This document shows positions 38,379 to 52,172 of a stretch of DNA of 64,000 nucleotides, piece after piece. The DNA lies in assembly GCA_947044365.1 (NCBI GenBank), contig OX345653.1, forward strand, positions 2,179,501-2,243,500, read 5' to 3'. This DNA comes from Petrosia ficiformis (Eukaryota; Porifera; Demospongiae; Haplosclerida; Petrosiidae). The notes beneath the pieces were generated by a model. The model was not told the origin of the DNA and searched no databases. It saw nothing but the letters and a program-made list of their open reading frames with translations. How positions within the stretch are numbered: the stretch's first letter is position 1; every line of letters begins with the position of its first letter. The position numbers were made by a program, and so were the translations under genes.

Positions 38379-41300
38379 TCTATACTGTCACAATTTTCTC
38401 TACTGTCACAATTGTCTAGACTGTCACAGTAGTCTCTATAGTCAGAATAGTCTCTACTGTCACAATAGTCTCTACTGTCCCAACAGTCTCTACTGCCACA
38501 GTGGTAACTGTTGTCACAGAAGTATCTATACCCACAATAGTCTCTACAGTCACAGTAGACTCTACTGTCACTGTAGACTGTACTGTCAGAGTAGATAGAG
38601 TCTATCGTCACCGTAGTCACTACTCTCACAGTAGTCTCTACTGTCACAAGTGCCTATAGTCTCTAATGTCACAACAGTCTCTATAGTCACAAAAGTCTCC
38701 ACAGTCACAGAAGTATCTATACCCACAATAGTCTCTACTGTCACAGTAGTCTCTACTGTCACTGCAGTCGCTGCTGTCGCAGTTATCTCTAATATCACGA
38801 TAGTAACTGCTGTCACAGTAGTTTCTACTGTGACAGTAGAGTGTATTGTCACAGTAGTCTCTACTGTCAATAGTCTACAGTCACCAATCGTCTTTAACTG
38901 TTAATAGTAGTTTCAACTCTTACCACAGTCTTTGATGTCGCAGCAGTCTCTATTGTCACAGTAGTTTCAACTGTCACAATTGTCTCGACTGTCACTGTAG
39001 TCACTATATTCACAATAGTCTCTAATGTCACAATTATCTGCACTATCACAATAGTCTATACGGTCACAATTATCTCTACTGTAACAGTAGTCTTTACTGT
39101 CACTGTAGACTCTACTGTCACAGTAGATAGATTCTATCGTCACAGTAGTCACTACTCTCAAAGTAGTCTCTACTGTCACAAGTACCTATAGTCTCTACTG
39201 TCACAACAGTCTCTATAGTCACAAAAGTCTCCACTGTCACAATAGTCCTTACTGCCAGTGGTAACTGCTGTCACAGAAGTATCTATGGCCACAATAGTCT
39301 CAACTGTCACAGTAGTCTCTACAGTCAGAGTAGTCTCTACTGTCGCAGTAGTCTCAAATGTCACAGCAGTCTCTAATGTCACAATTGTCTCTACTGTCAC
39401 AGTAGTCTCTATAGTCACAATAGTCTCTACTGTCACAATAGTCTCTAATGTCACAAATGTCTCTACTGTCACAGTAGTCTCTGTAGTCACAATAGTCTCT
39501 ACTGTCAATGCAGTCTCTGCTGTCGCAGTAGTCTCTAATATCACGGGGGTAACTGCTGTCACATTAGTCTCTACTGTGACAGTAGAGTCTATTGTCACAT
39601 TAGTTTCTACTGTGACAAGAGACTACTATCACAGTAGTTTCAACTGTCACAGTAGTCTCTACTGTCACTGTTGTCTCTACTGTCACAAGTGCCTATAGTC
39701 TCTACTGTCACAATAGTCTCTATAGTCACAATAGTCTCCCCTGTCACAATAGTCTCTACTGTCACAGTAGTCTCCATTGTCACAATAGTCTCTACTGTCC
39801 CAATAGTCTGTACTGCCACAGTGGTAACTGTCACTGTTGTCTACTGTCACTGTTGTCTCTACTGTCACAAGTGACTATAGTCTCTACTGTTACAATAGTC
39901 TCTATAGTCACAATAGTCTCCACAGTCACAGAAGTATCTATACCCACAATAGTCTCTACTGTCACAGTAGTCTCTACTGCCACTGTAGAATCTACTGTCA
40001 CAGTAGATAGAGTCTATCGTCACAGTAATCACTACTCTCACAGTAGACTCTACTGTCACAAGTGCCTATAGTCTCTACGGTCACAATAGTCTCTATGGTC
40101 ACAATAGTCTCTACAGTCACAGTGGTAACTGCTGTCACACTAGTTTGTATAGACACAATTAGTCTCTACTATCACAATTATCTGCACTATCACAATAGTC
40201 TATACTGTCACAATTATCTCTACTGACACAATTGTCTCTACTGTCACAATAGTCTCCACTGTCACAATAGTCTCTACTGTCACAATAGTCTCTACTGTAA
40301 CAGTGGTAACTGCTGTCACAGTAGTCTTTATAGTCACAATTATCTCTACTGTCACAATTATCTCTACTGTCGCAGTAGTCTCTCCAGTCAGAGTAGTCTC
40401 GACTGTCACCATGGTAACTCCTGTCACAGTAGTCTCTAGTGTAGCTATAGTCGCCACTTTCACAATAGTTTATATTGCCACAATTGTCTCCAATGTCACA
40501 ATTGTTTCTACTGTCACAACAGTCTCCACTGTCACAATAGTCTCTACTGTCAAAATAGTCTCAACTGTCACAGTAGTCTCTATAGTCACAATATTCCCTA
40601 CTGTCACTGCAGTCACTGCTGTCACAGTGTTTTCTGATATCACGGTGGTAACTGCTGTCACAGTAGTCTCTACTCCCACAGAAGAGTCTATTGTCACAGT
40701 AGTCTCTAACTGTCACAGTAGTTTCTACTGTCACCGCTGTCTCTGCTGCCGCAGTATTCTCTACTGTCAGAGTAGTCTCTACTGTCACTGTAGTTTCTAA
40801 TTTCAGAGTAGAGTCTATTGTCACAATAGCCTCTACTGTCACACTAGTCTCTACTGTCACAAGTGCCTGTAGCCTCTATGGTCACAAGAATCTATATGGT
40901 CACAATAGTCTCTCCTGTCACAGCAGTCTCAAATGTCACAATAGTCTCTACTGTCACAATTGTCTCTACTCTCACAGTAGTCTCTATAGTCACAGTAGTC
41001 TTTATAGTCAAAATAGTCTCCAGTGTCACAATAGCCTCTACAGTCACAATAGTCTCCGCTGTCACAATAGTCTCTACCCTCACAATAGTCTCCGCTGTCA
41101 CAATAGTCTCTACTCTCACAATAGTCACTACTGTCACAATAGTCTCTACTGTCACAATAGTCTCTACTGTCACAATTGTCTCTAATGTAACAGTAGTCAC
41201 TACTGTCACAGTAGAATCTATTGTCACAGTAGTCTCTACTCTCACAGTAGTCTCTACTGCCACAAGTGCCTACAGTCTCTGCTGTAACAACAGTCTCAAA

Positions 41301-44300
41301 AGTCTCCACTGTCACAATAGTCTGTACTGTCACAATAGCCTCTACTGCCACAGTGGTAACTGCTGTCACAGAAGTATCTATGGCCACAATAGTCTCTAAT
41401 TTAACAATAGTCTCTACTGTCACAAGTGCCTATAGTCTCTACTGTCACACAAGTCTCTACATTTCAAAATAGTCTCTACTGTCAAAATTGTCTCTACTGT
41501 AAAAATGGTCTCTACTGTAACAGTAGTCACTACTGTCACAGTAGAGTCTATTGTCACAGTAGTCTCTACTCTCACAGTAGTCTCTACTCTCACAAGTGCC
41601 TATAGTCTCTACTGTCACAACAGTCTCTATAGTCACAATAGTCTCTAATGTCAAAGCAGTCGCTGCTGTCGCAGTAGTCTCTAATATCACGGTGGTAACT
41701 GCTGTCTCACTAGTCTCTACTGTGACAGTAGAGTGTATTGTCACAGTAGTCTCTAGTGTCAATTGTCTACTGTCACCAATAGTCTTTAACTGTCATAGTA
41801 GTTTCAACTCTCAACGCAGTCTCTGATGTCGCAGTAGTCTCTACTGTCACAGTAGTTTCAACTGTCACAATTGTCTCGACTGTCACAATTGTCTCTACTG
41901 ACAGAGTAGTCTCTAGAGTCACAATAGTCTCTACTGTCACAATAGTCTCTAATGTCACAATTATCTCTACTGTCACAGTAGTCTCTATAGTCGCAATAGT
42001 CTCTACTGTCACTGCAGTCTCTGCTGTCGCAGTAGTCTCTAATGTCACGGGGGTAACTGCTGTCACATTAGTCTCTGCTATGACAGTAGAGTCTATTGTC
42101 ACAGAAGTCTTTACTGTGACAAGAGACTACTGTCACAGTAGTCTCTATTGTCACAGTAATTTCAACTGTCACAGTAGTCTCTACTCTCACTGTTGTCTCT
42201 ACTGTCACAAGTTCCTATAGTCTCTACTGTCACAATAGTCTCTGTAGTCACAATAGTCTCCACTGTCACAATAGTCTCTACTGACACAATAGTCTCTACT
42301 GACACAATAGTCTCCACTGTCACAATAGTATCTACTGTACCAATAGTCTGTACTGCCACAGTGGTAACTGTTTTCACAGAAGTATCTATACCCACAATAG
42401 TCTCTACTGTCACAGTAGACTCTACTGTCACTGCAGACTCTACTGTCACAATAGATAGAGTCTATCGTCACAGTAGTCACTACTCTCACAGTAGTCTCTA
42501 CTGTCACAAGTGCCTATAGTCTCTAATGTCACAACAGTCTCTATAGTCACAAAAGTCTCCACAGTCACAGAAGTATCTATACCCACAATAGTCTCTACTG
42601 TCACAGTAGTCTCTACTGTCAGAGTAGTCTCTACTGTCGCAGTAGTCTCAAATGTCAGGGTAGTCTCAACTGTCACAATAGTCTTTACTGTCACAATTGT
42701 CTCTACTGTAACAGTAGTCACTACTGTCACATTAGAGTCTACTGTGAGAGTAGTCTCTACTCTCACAGTAGTCTCTACTGTCACAATTGCCTATAGTCTC
42801 TACGGTCACAAAATTCTCTATAGTCACAAAAGTCTCCACAGTTACTATTGTCTCTACTGTCATCGTAGTCTCTATAGTCACAATAGTCTCTACTGTCGCA
42901 ATAGTCTCTACTGTCACAATTGTCTCTACTGTGATAATTGTTTCTACTGTAACAGTAGTCACTACTGTCACAGTAGACTCTATTGTCACAGTAGTCTCTA
43001 CTCTCACAGTAGTCTCTGCTGTCACAAATGCCTATAGTCTCTGCTGTCACAACAGTCTCTATAGTCACAAAAGTCTCTACTGTCATTGCAGTCACTGCTG
43101 TCGCAGTAGTCTCTATAATCACAATAGTCAGTACTGTGGCAATAGTCTCTACTGTCACAATAGTCTCTACTGTCACAATAATTGCCTCTACTGTAACAGT
43201 AGTCACTACTGTCAGTGTAGAGTCTACTGTCACAATAGTCTATAATGCCACACTGGTAACTGCTGTCACAGAAGTATCTACGTCCACAATAGTCTCTAAT
43301 TTCACAATAGTCTCTACTGTCACAAGTGCCTATATTCTCTACTGTCACATAAGTCTCTATTTTTCACAATAGTCTCTACTGTCGCAACAGTCTCTATAGT
43401 CACAATAGTCTCTACTGTCACAATTGTCTCTACTGTAACAGTAGTCACTACTGTGACAGTAGAGTCTACTGTCACATTAGTCTCTACTGTGACAGTAGAG
43501 TCTATTGTCACAGTAGTCTCTACTGTGACAGTACAGTCTATTTTCACAGTAATCTCTACTCTCACAGTAGTCTCTACTGTCACAAGTGCCTATTGTCTCT
43601 ACAGTCACAATAGTCTCTATGGTCACAATAGTCTCTACTCTCACAGTGGTAACTGCTGTCACAGTAGTCTCTATAGACACAATTAGTCTCTACTGTCACA
43701 ATTATCTGTTCTATCATTTTGTCTATACTGTCACAATTATCTCTACTGTCACAATTGTCTCCCCTGTCACAATAGTCTCCACTGTCACAATAGTCTCTAC
43801 TGTCGCAATAGTCTATACTGTAACCGTGGTAACTGCTGTCACAGTAGTCTCTATAGTCGCTATATTCCCTACTGTCACTGCAGTCTCTGCTGTCGCAGTG
43901 TTCTTTAATGTCACCATGGTAACTGCTGTCAGAGTAGTCTCTACTCTCACACTAGATTCTATTGTCGCAGTAGTCTCTACTCTCACAGTAGTCTCTACTG
44001 CCACAAGTGCCTATATTCTCTACTGTCACAATAGTCTCTATGGTCACAATAGTCTCTACTGTCACAGTGGTAACTGCTGTCACAGTAGTCTCTACAGACA
44101 AAATTGGTCTCTACTGTCACAATTATCTGCACTATCACAATACTCTATACTGTCACAATTATCTCTACTGTCACAATTATCTCTACTGTCACAGTAGTCT
44201 CTACAGTCACAATAAACTCTACTGTCTCAGTAGTCTCCTCAGTCAGAGTATTCTCGACTGTAACCATGGTAACTCCTGTCACAGTAGTCTCAAGAGTCGC

Positions 44301-44810
44301 TATAGTCGCCACTTTCACAATAGTCTATACTGCCACAATTGTCTCCACTGTCACAATTGTTTCTACTGTCACAATAATCTCCACTGTCACAATAGTCTCT
44401 AATGTCACAATAGTCTCAACTCTCACAGTAGTCTCTATAGTCACAATATTCCCTACTGTCACTGCAGTCTCTGCTGTCGCAGTGTTTTCTAATATCACGG
44501 TGGTAACTGCTGTCACAGTATTCTCTACTCTCACAGTAAAGTCTAATGTCACAGTAGTCTCTAACTGTCACTGTAGTTTCAACAGTCACCGCTGTCTCTG
44601 CTGTCGCAGTAGTCTCTACTGTCAGAGTAGTCTCTACTGTCACTGTAGTCTCTATTGTCAGAATAGAGTCTATTGTCAAAATAGTCTTTACTGTCACAGT
44701 AGTCTCTACTGTCACAAGTGCCTGTAGTCTCTATGGTCACCATAATCTCTAAGGTCACAATAGTCTCTCTTGTCACAGCAGTCTCAAGTATCCCAATAGT
44801 CTCTACTGTA

Positions 44811-45544
44811 ACAATTGTCTCTACTCTCACAGTAGTCTCTATAGTCACAGTAGTCTCTATAGTCACAATCGTCTCCAATGTCACAATAGTCTCTACTGTC
44901 ACAATAGTCTCCACTGTTACAATAGTCTCTACTCTCAAAATAGTCTCGACTGTCACAATTGTGTCTACTGTAACAGTTGTCACTACTGTCACAGTAGAGT
45001 CTATTGTCACAGTAGTCTCTACTCTCACAGTAGTCTCTACTGTCACAAGTGCCTATAGTCTCAACGGTCACAAATGTCTCTATAGTCACAATAGTCTCCA
45101 CTGTCACTATTGTCTCTACTGTCATCGTAGTCTTTATAGTCACAATAGTCTCTACTGTCGCAATAGTCTCTAATGTCACAATTGTCTCTACTCTCACAGT
45201 AGTCTCTATAGTCACAGTAGTCTCTATAGTCACAATCGTCTCCAATGTCACAATAGTCTCTACTGTCACAATAGTCTCCACTGTTACAATAGTCTCTACT
45301 CTCACAATAGTCTCGACTGTCACAATTGTCTCTACTGTAACAGTTGTCACTACTGTCACAGTAGAGTCTATTGTCACAGTAGTCTCTACTCTCACAGTAG
45401 TCTCTACTGTCACAAGTGCCTATAGTCTCAACGGTCACAAATGTCTCTATAGTCACAATAGTCTCCACTGTCACTATTGTCTCTACTGTCATCGTAGTCT
45501 TTATAGTCACAATAGTCTCTACTGTCGCAATAGTCTCTAATGTC
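44811..45544 (+). repeat. 367-bp tandem duplication
   Basis: 44,811-45,177 is repeated at 45,178-45,544. Distinctive variants (ACAATCGTCTCCAATG, CTGTCATCGTAGTCTTTATA) appear in both. Only a few differences were seen, for example CTCAAAATAG versus CTCACAATAG. The length is 20 monomers plus seven bases. Confidence 0.88.
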
Positions 45545-48500
45545 ACAATTGTCTCTACTGTCACAAATGTCTGTACTGTAACAGTAGTCATTACTGTCAC
45601 AGTAGAGTCTATTGTCACTGTACTCTCTACTCTCACAGTAGTCTCTACTGTCACAAGTGCCTATAGTCTCTACTGTCACAACAGACTCTATAGTCACAAA
45701 AGTCTCTACTGTCACTGCAGTCGCTGCTGTCGCAGTAGTCTCTAATATCACGGTGTTAACTGCTGTCACTGTAGTCTCTACTGTGAGAGTAGAGTGTATT
45801 GTCACAGTACTCTCTACTGTCAATGGTCTACTGTCACAATTGTCTTTAACTGTCTTAGTAGTTTCAACTGTCACCGCAGTCTCTGATGTCGCAGTAGTCT
45901 CTACTGTCACAGTAGTTTCAACTGTCACCGCTGTTTCTGCTGTCGCAGTTGTCTCTATAGTCACAATAGTCTCTACTGTCACAGTGGTAAGTGCTGTCAC
46001 AGTAGTATCTAAAGTCACAATGGTCTCTACTCTCACAGTAGTCTCTACTGTCAGAGTAATCTCAACTGTCGCAGTAGCTATAATGTAAAGTTGGCAACTG
46101 CTGTCGCAGTAGTTTCTACAGTCAAAATTAGTGTCTACTGTGGCAGTAGTTTCAACTGTCACAATTGTCTCTACTGTCACAATTGTCTCTACTGTCACAA
46201 TAGTTTCTATACTCACAATTGTCTTTACTGTCAAAATTGTATCTACTGTCACAAATGTCTCTACTGTAACAGTAGTCTCTACTCTCACAGTAGTCTCTAC
46301 TGTCACAAGTGCCTATAGTCTCTACTGTCACAACACTCTCTGTAATAACAATAGTCTCCACTGTCACAATTGTCTCTACTGTCACAGTTGTCTCTATAGT
46401 CACAATAGTCTCTACTGTCACAATAGTCTCTACTGTCAAAATTGTCTCTACTGTCACAATTGTCTCTACTGTCACAGTAGTTTCCATAGTCACAATTGTC
46501 TCTACTGTCACAATTGTATCTACTGTCACAATTTTCTCTACTGTAACAGTAGTCACTTCTGTCACAGAAGAATCTATTTTCACAGTAGTCTCTACTCTCA
46601 CAATAGTCTCTACTGTCACAAGTGCCTATAGTCTCTACTGTCACAACAGTCTCTATAGTCACAATAGTCTCTACTGTCACTGCAGTCTCCTCTTTCGCAG
46701 TAGTTTCTAATGTCACGGGGGTAACTGCTGTCACATTAGTCTCTACTGTGACAGTAGAGTCTAATGTCACAGTAGTCTCTACTATGACAAGAGACTACTG
46801 TCACAGTAGTCTCTACTGTCACAGTTGTTTCAACTGTCACAGTAGTCTCTACTGTCACAATAGTTTCAACTGTCCCTGTAGTCTGTACTCTCACAGTAGA
46901 CTCTATTGTCACAGTAGTCTCTAACTGTCACAGTATTTTCAACCGTCACAGCTATCTCTGCTGTCGCAGTAGTCCCTACAGTCATAGTAGTCTCTACTGT
47001 CACTGTAGTCTCTACTTTCAGAGTAGACTCTATAGTCACAACAGTCTCTACTGTCAAAATAGTCTCCAATGTCACAATAGTCTATACTGTCACTAATGTC
47101 TCTACTGTCACCGTAGTCTCAATAGACACAATAGTCTCTACTGTCGCAATAGTCTCTACTGTCATAATTGTCTCTACTCTCAAAATTGTCTCTACTGTAA
47201 CAGTAGTCACTACAATCACCGTAGAGTCTACTGTCACAGTAGTCTCTACTCTCACAGTAGTCTCTACTGTAACAAGTTCCTATAGTCTCTACTGTCACAA
47301 CAGTCTCTATAGTCACAATAGTCTCTACTGTCACTGAAGTCGCGGCTGTCACAGTAGTCTCTATAGTCACAATAGTCTCTACTGTAGCAATAGTCTCTAC
47401 TGTCACAATTGTCTGTACTGTCACAATTGTCTCTACTGTAACAGTAGTCACTACTGTCACAGTGGAGTCTATTGTCACAGTGGTCTCTACTCTCACAGTA
47501 GTCTCTACTGTCACAGTAGTTTCAACTGTCACCGCTATCTCTGCTGTCGCAGTACTCTCTACTGTCACAGTAGTCTTTACTGTCACAGTAGTATTTACTG
47601 TCACATCACAGTAGTCTCAACTGTCACAGTAGTCTCTACTGTCACTGTAGTCTCTACAGTCAGAGTAGTCTCGACTGTTACCGTGGTAACTCCTGTCACA
47701 GTAGTCTCTAGTCTCGCTATATTCGTCACCTTCACCATAGTCTATACTGCCACAATTGTCTCACTGTCACAATTGTTCCTACTGTCAATAGTCTCCACTG
47801 TCACAATAGTCTCCACTGTCAAAATAGTCTCAACTGTCACAGTAGTCTTTATAGTCACCATATTCCCTACTGTCACTGCAGTCTCTGCTGTTGCAGTGTT
47901 CTTTAACGTCACGGTGGTAACTCCTGTCACAGTAGTCACAGAAGAGTCTATTGTCACAGTAGTCTCTAACTGTCACAGTAGTTTCAACAGTCACCGCTGT
48001 CTCCGCTGTCGCAGTAGTCTCTACTGCCAGAGTAGTCTCTACTGTCACTGTAGTCTCTACTGTCAGACTAGAGTCTATCTTCACAATAGTCTCTACTGTC
48101 ACAGTAGTCTCTACTGTCACAAGTGCCTGTAGTCTCTATGGTCACAATAATCTCTATGGTCACAATAGTCTCTCCTGTCACAGCAGTCTCAAATGTTACA
48201 ATAGTTTCTACTGTCACAATTGTCTCTACTCTCTCAGTAGTCTCTATATACACAGTAGTCTCTATAGTCACAATAGTTTCCACTGTCACAATAGTCTCTA
48301 CTGTCACAATTGTCTCCACTGTCACAAAAGTCTCTACTCTCACAATAGTCTCTACTGTCACAAGTGCCTATATTTCTACTGTTACAACAGTCTCTATAGT
48401 CACAATAGTCTCCACTGTCACTATTGTCTCTACTGTCACAGTTGTCTCTACAGTCACAATAGTCTCTAATGTCACAATAGTCTCTACTGTCACAGCAGTC

Positions 48501-50562
48501 GCAAATGTTACAATAGTCTCTACTGTCACAATAGTCTCTACTCTCACAGTATTCTCTATAGTCACAGTAGTCTCTATAGTCACAATAGTCTCCACTGTCA
48601 CAATATTCTCTACTGTCACAATAGTCTCCACTCTCACAATAGTCTCTACTCTCACAATAGTCTCTACTCTCACAAGTGCCTATAGTCTCTACTGTCACAA
48701 CAGTCTCTATAGTCACAATAGTCTCTACTGTCACTGCAGTCTCTGCTGTCGCAATAGTCTCTAATGTCACAAGGGTAACTGCTGTCACATTAGTCTCTAC
48801 TGTGACAGTAGAGTCTATTGTCACAGTAGTCTCTACTGCGACAAGAGACTACTGTCACAGTAGTCTCTACTGTCACACTAGTTTCAACTGTCACAGTAGT
48901 CTCTACTGTCACAGTAGTTTCAACTGTCACAGTAGTCTCTACTCTCACAGTAGAGTCTATTGTCACAGTAGTCTCTAACTGTCACAGTATTTTCAACTGT
49001 CACAGCTATCTCTGCTGTCGCAGTAGTCTCTACAGTCAGAGTAGTCTCTACTGTCACTGTAGTCTCTACTGTCAGAGTAGAGTCTATAGTCTCAATATTC
49101 TCTACTGTCAAAATAATCTCCAATGTCACAATAGTCTATATTGTCACGATTGTCTCTACTGTCACAATTGTCTCTACTGTCACAGTAGTCTCTATAGTCT
49201 CAATAGTCTCTACTGTCACAATAGTCTCTACTGTCACAATTGTCTCTACAGACACAATTGTCTCTAGTGTCACAGTTGTTTCTATAATCATAATTGTCTC
49301 TACTGTCGCAATTGTATCTACAGTCGCAATTGTCTCTACTGTCACAGTAGTCTCTACTGTCACAGTAGAGTCTATTGTCACAGAAGTCTCTACTCCCACA
49401 ATAGTCTTTACTGTCAAAATAGTCTCAACTCTCACAGTAGTCTCTATAGTCACAATATTCCCTACTGTCACTGCAATCTCTGCTGTCGCAGTGTTCTCTA
49501 ATTTCACGGTGGTAACTGCTGTAACAGTAGTCTCTACTGTCAAAGTAGAGTCTATTGTCACAGTAGTCTCTAACAGTCACAGTAGTTTCAACAGTCACCG
49601 CTGTCTCTCCTGTCGCAGAAGTCTCCACTGTCAGAGTAGTCTCTACTGTCACTGTAGTCTCTACTGTCAGACTAGAGTCTATTGTCACAGTAGTTTCTAC
49701 TGTCTCAGTAGTCTGTACTTTCACTAGTGCCTGTAGTCTCTATGGTCACCATAATCTCTAAGGTCACAATAGTCTCTCCTGTCACAGCAGTCTCAAATGT
49801 TACATTAGTCTCTACTGTCACAATTGTCTCTACTCTCACAGTAGTCTCTACAGTCACAGCAGTCTCTATAGTCACAGTAGTCTCCACTGTCACAATAGTC
49901 TCTACTGTCACTATAGTCTCCACTGTCACAATAGTCTCTACTCTCACAATAGTCTCTACTGTCACAAGTGCCTATATCTCTACTGTCACAACAGTCTCTA
50001 TAGTCACAATAGTCTCCACTGTCACAGTAGTCTCTCCTGTCACAGCAGTCTCAAATGTTACATTAGTCTCTACTGTCACAATTGTCTCTACTCTCACAGT
50101 ATTCTCTAATATCACAGTAGTCTCTACAGTCAGAGTTGTCTCTGCTGTCGTAGTAGTCTCAACTGTCACAGTAGTCTCAACTGTCACAGTAGATTCAACT
50201 CTCACCGCAGTCATTGATGTCGCAGTAGTCTGTACTGTCACTGTAGTTTCAACTGTCAAAATTGTCTCTACTGTCACAGTAGTCTCTACTGTCAAAGTAG
50301 AGTCTATTGTCACATTAGTCTCTACTCTCACAATAGTCTCGACTGTCACAATTGTCTCTACTGTAACAGTTGTCACTACTGTCACAATACAGTCTATTGT
50401 CACTGTAGTCTCTACTCTCACAGTAGTCTCTACTGTCACAAGTGCCTATAGTCTCTACGGTCACAAATGTCTCTATAGTCACAATAGTCTCCACTTTCAC
50501 TATTGTCTCTACTTTCATCGTAGTCTCTATAGTTACAATAGTCTCTACTGTCGCAATAGTGT

Positions 50563-50884
50563 CTACTGTCACAATTGTCTCTACTGACACAATTGTCTCT
50601 ACTGTAACAGTAGTCACTATCGTCACAGCAGAGTCTATTGTCACAGTTATCTCTACTCTCACAGTAATCTCTACTGTCACAAGTGCCTATAGTCTCTACT
50701 GTCACAACAGTCTCTATAGTCACAATAGTCTCTACTGTCGCAATAGTCTCTACTGTCACAATAGTTTCTACTGTCACAATTGTCTCTACTGTAACCGTAG
50801 TCACTACTGTCACAGTAGAGTCTATTGTCACAGTAGTCTCTAATCTCACAGTAGTCTCTACTGCCACAAGTGCCTATAGTCTCT
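50563..50884 (+). repeat. 322-bp direct repeat, left copy
   Basis: Identical, as far as I could read line by line, to 51,253-51,574 (offset 690). The two copies bracket a block that matches 22,165-22,570. Confidence 0.9.
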
Positions 50885-51276
50885 ACTGTAACAATAGTCT
50901 CTATAGTCACAATAGTCTCCACGGTCACAATAGTCTCTACTGTCAATATAGCCTCCACTCTCACTGTAGTCTCTACAGTCAGAGTTTAGTCTATTGTCAA
51001 AATAGTCTACTGTCACAGTAGTCTCTACTGTCACATCACAATAGTCTATACTGTCACCGTAGAGACTGTAGTCACAAGAGTCTCTACTGTCTCCATAGTC
51101 TCTACTGTCACTATTGTCTCTACTGTCACAATTGTCACTACTGTTACAGTATTCACTACTGTCGCAGTAGAGTCTATTGTCACAGTCCTCTCTACTCTCA
51201 CAGTAGTCTCTACTGTCACAAGTGCCTATAGTCTCTACTGTCACAACAGTCTCTACTGTCACAATTGTCTCTACTG
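50871..51276 (+). repeat. Approximately 406-bp block copied from or to 22,165-22,570
   Basis: I found no difference from 22,165-22,570 at offset 28,706. The closest other relative, near 26,650-27,060, differs at several sites (CTGTCACAATAG for CTGTCAATATAG, GTCTCAATAG for GTCTCCATAG, GTCACAGTAG for GTCGCAGTAG). Thus this copy derives specifically from the 22-kb unit. Its ends overlap the 322-bp repeats by 14 and 24 bases. Confidence 0.88.
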
Positions 51277-51574
51277 ACACAATTGTCTCTACTGTAACAG
51301 TAGTCACTATCGTCACAGCAGAGTCTATTGTCACAGTTATCTCTACTCTCACAGTAATCTCTACTGTCACAAGTGCCTATAGTCTCTACTGTCACAACAG
51401 TCTCTATAGTCACAATAGTCTCTACTGTCGCAATAGTCTCTACTGTCACAATAGTTTCTACTGTCACAATTGTCTCTACTGTAACCGTAGTCACTACTGT
51501 CACAGTAGAGTCTATTGTCACAGTAGTCTCTAATCTCACAGTAGTCTCTACTGCCACAAGTGCCTATAGTCTCT
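51253..51574 (+). repeat. 322-bp direct repeat, right copy
   Basis: This is the right-hand copy of 50,563-50,884. After it the sequence continues into a block resembling 41,270-41,750 at offset about 10,294, showing that the array here already belonged to another duplicated block before the insertion. Confidence 0.9.
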
Positions 51575-52005
51575 GCTGTCACAACAGTCTCAAAAGTCTC
51601 CACTGTCACAATAGTCTCTACTGTCACAATAGTCCCTACTGCCACAGTGGTAACTGCTGTCACAGAAGTATCTATGGCCACAATAGTTTCTAATTTCACT
51701 ATAGTCTCTACTGTCACAAGTGCCTATAGTCTCTACAGTCACACAAGTCTCTACATTTCACAATAATCTCTACTGTCACAAATGTCTCTACTGTCACAAT
51801 TGTCTCTACTGTAACAGTAGTCACTACTGTCACAGTAGAGTCTATTGTCACAGTAGTCTCTACTCTCACAGTAGTCTCTACTGTCACAAGTGCCTATAGT
51901 CTCTACTGTCACAAGAATCTCTATAGTCAAAATATTCTCTACTGTCACTGCGGTCGCTGCTGTCGCAGTAGTCTCTAATGTCACGGTGGTAACTGCTGTC
52001 ACAGT

Positions 52006-52172
52006 GATGTATAATGTATAATGTTTATCATTATGATTATGAATTACATATGATACTTAATGATTAGACTATTACATGTGTTTGTGTTTATGTCGATAAG
52101 CTATAGTTATTGTTAATATTAAGGTTAGTCATCACAGACAAAGACACAGTTCATCTCAAAAATGATATTGTT
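52006..52172. other. AT-rich non-satellite insert, unidentified
   Basis: About 167 bp interrupts the array, beginning GATGTATAATGTATAATG and ending before CAATAGTCTCCACTG. It has no open frame of note. TGATG at 52,005 and CATCA ending at 52,134 form a five- to six-base inverted pair, as in small LTRs or MITEs, but bases 52,135-52,172 lie outside it and no primer-binding site or duplication is seen. It could be a decayed mobile-element piece or ancestral unique DNA. Confidence 0.7.

Larger units (their letters stand above)
38379..52005 (+). repeat. 18-bp minisatellite array, single-orientation part 2
   Basis: The array resumes directly after the truncated Gag fragment and runs 13.6 kb in orientation P. 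It holds its own higher-order structure: a block starting with the variant AAGTGCCTGTAGTCTCTATG recurs near 40,861, 44,716, 48,121 and 49,730 (and 54,124 in the next segment). A 367-bp tandem duplication lies at 44,811, and a block shared with 22 kb lies at 50,871. The longest open frames (292 aa minus strand, 45,428-46,306; 286 aa plus strand, 49,727-50,587) are pure hexapeptide periodicity and are not called as genes. Confidence 0.95.

Noticed and set aside
45428..46306. A 292-aa minus-strand frame, the longest in the 18-bp array, as a threonine/valine-rich protein gene
   Set aside because: It is hexapeptide periodicity with interruptions, overlaps equally open plus-strand frames, and has no non-repeat part, promoter or splice context. 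Open frames follow from the 18-base period.
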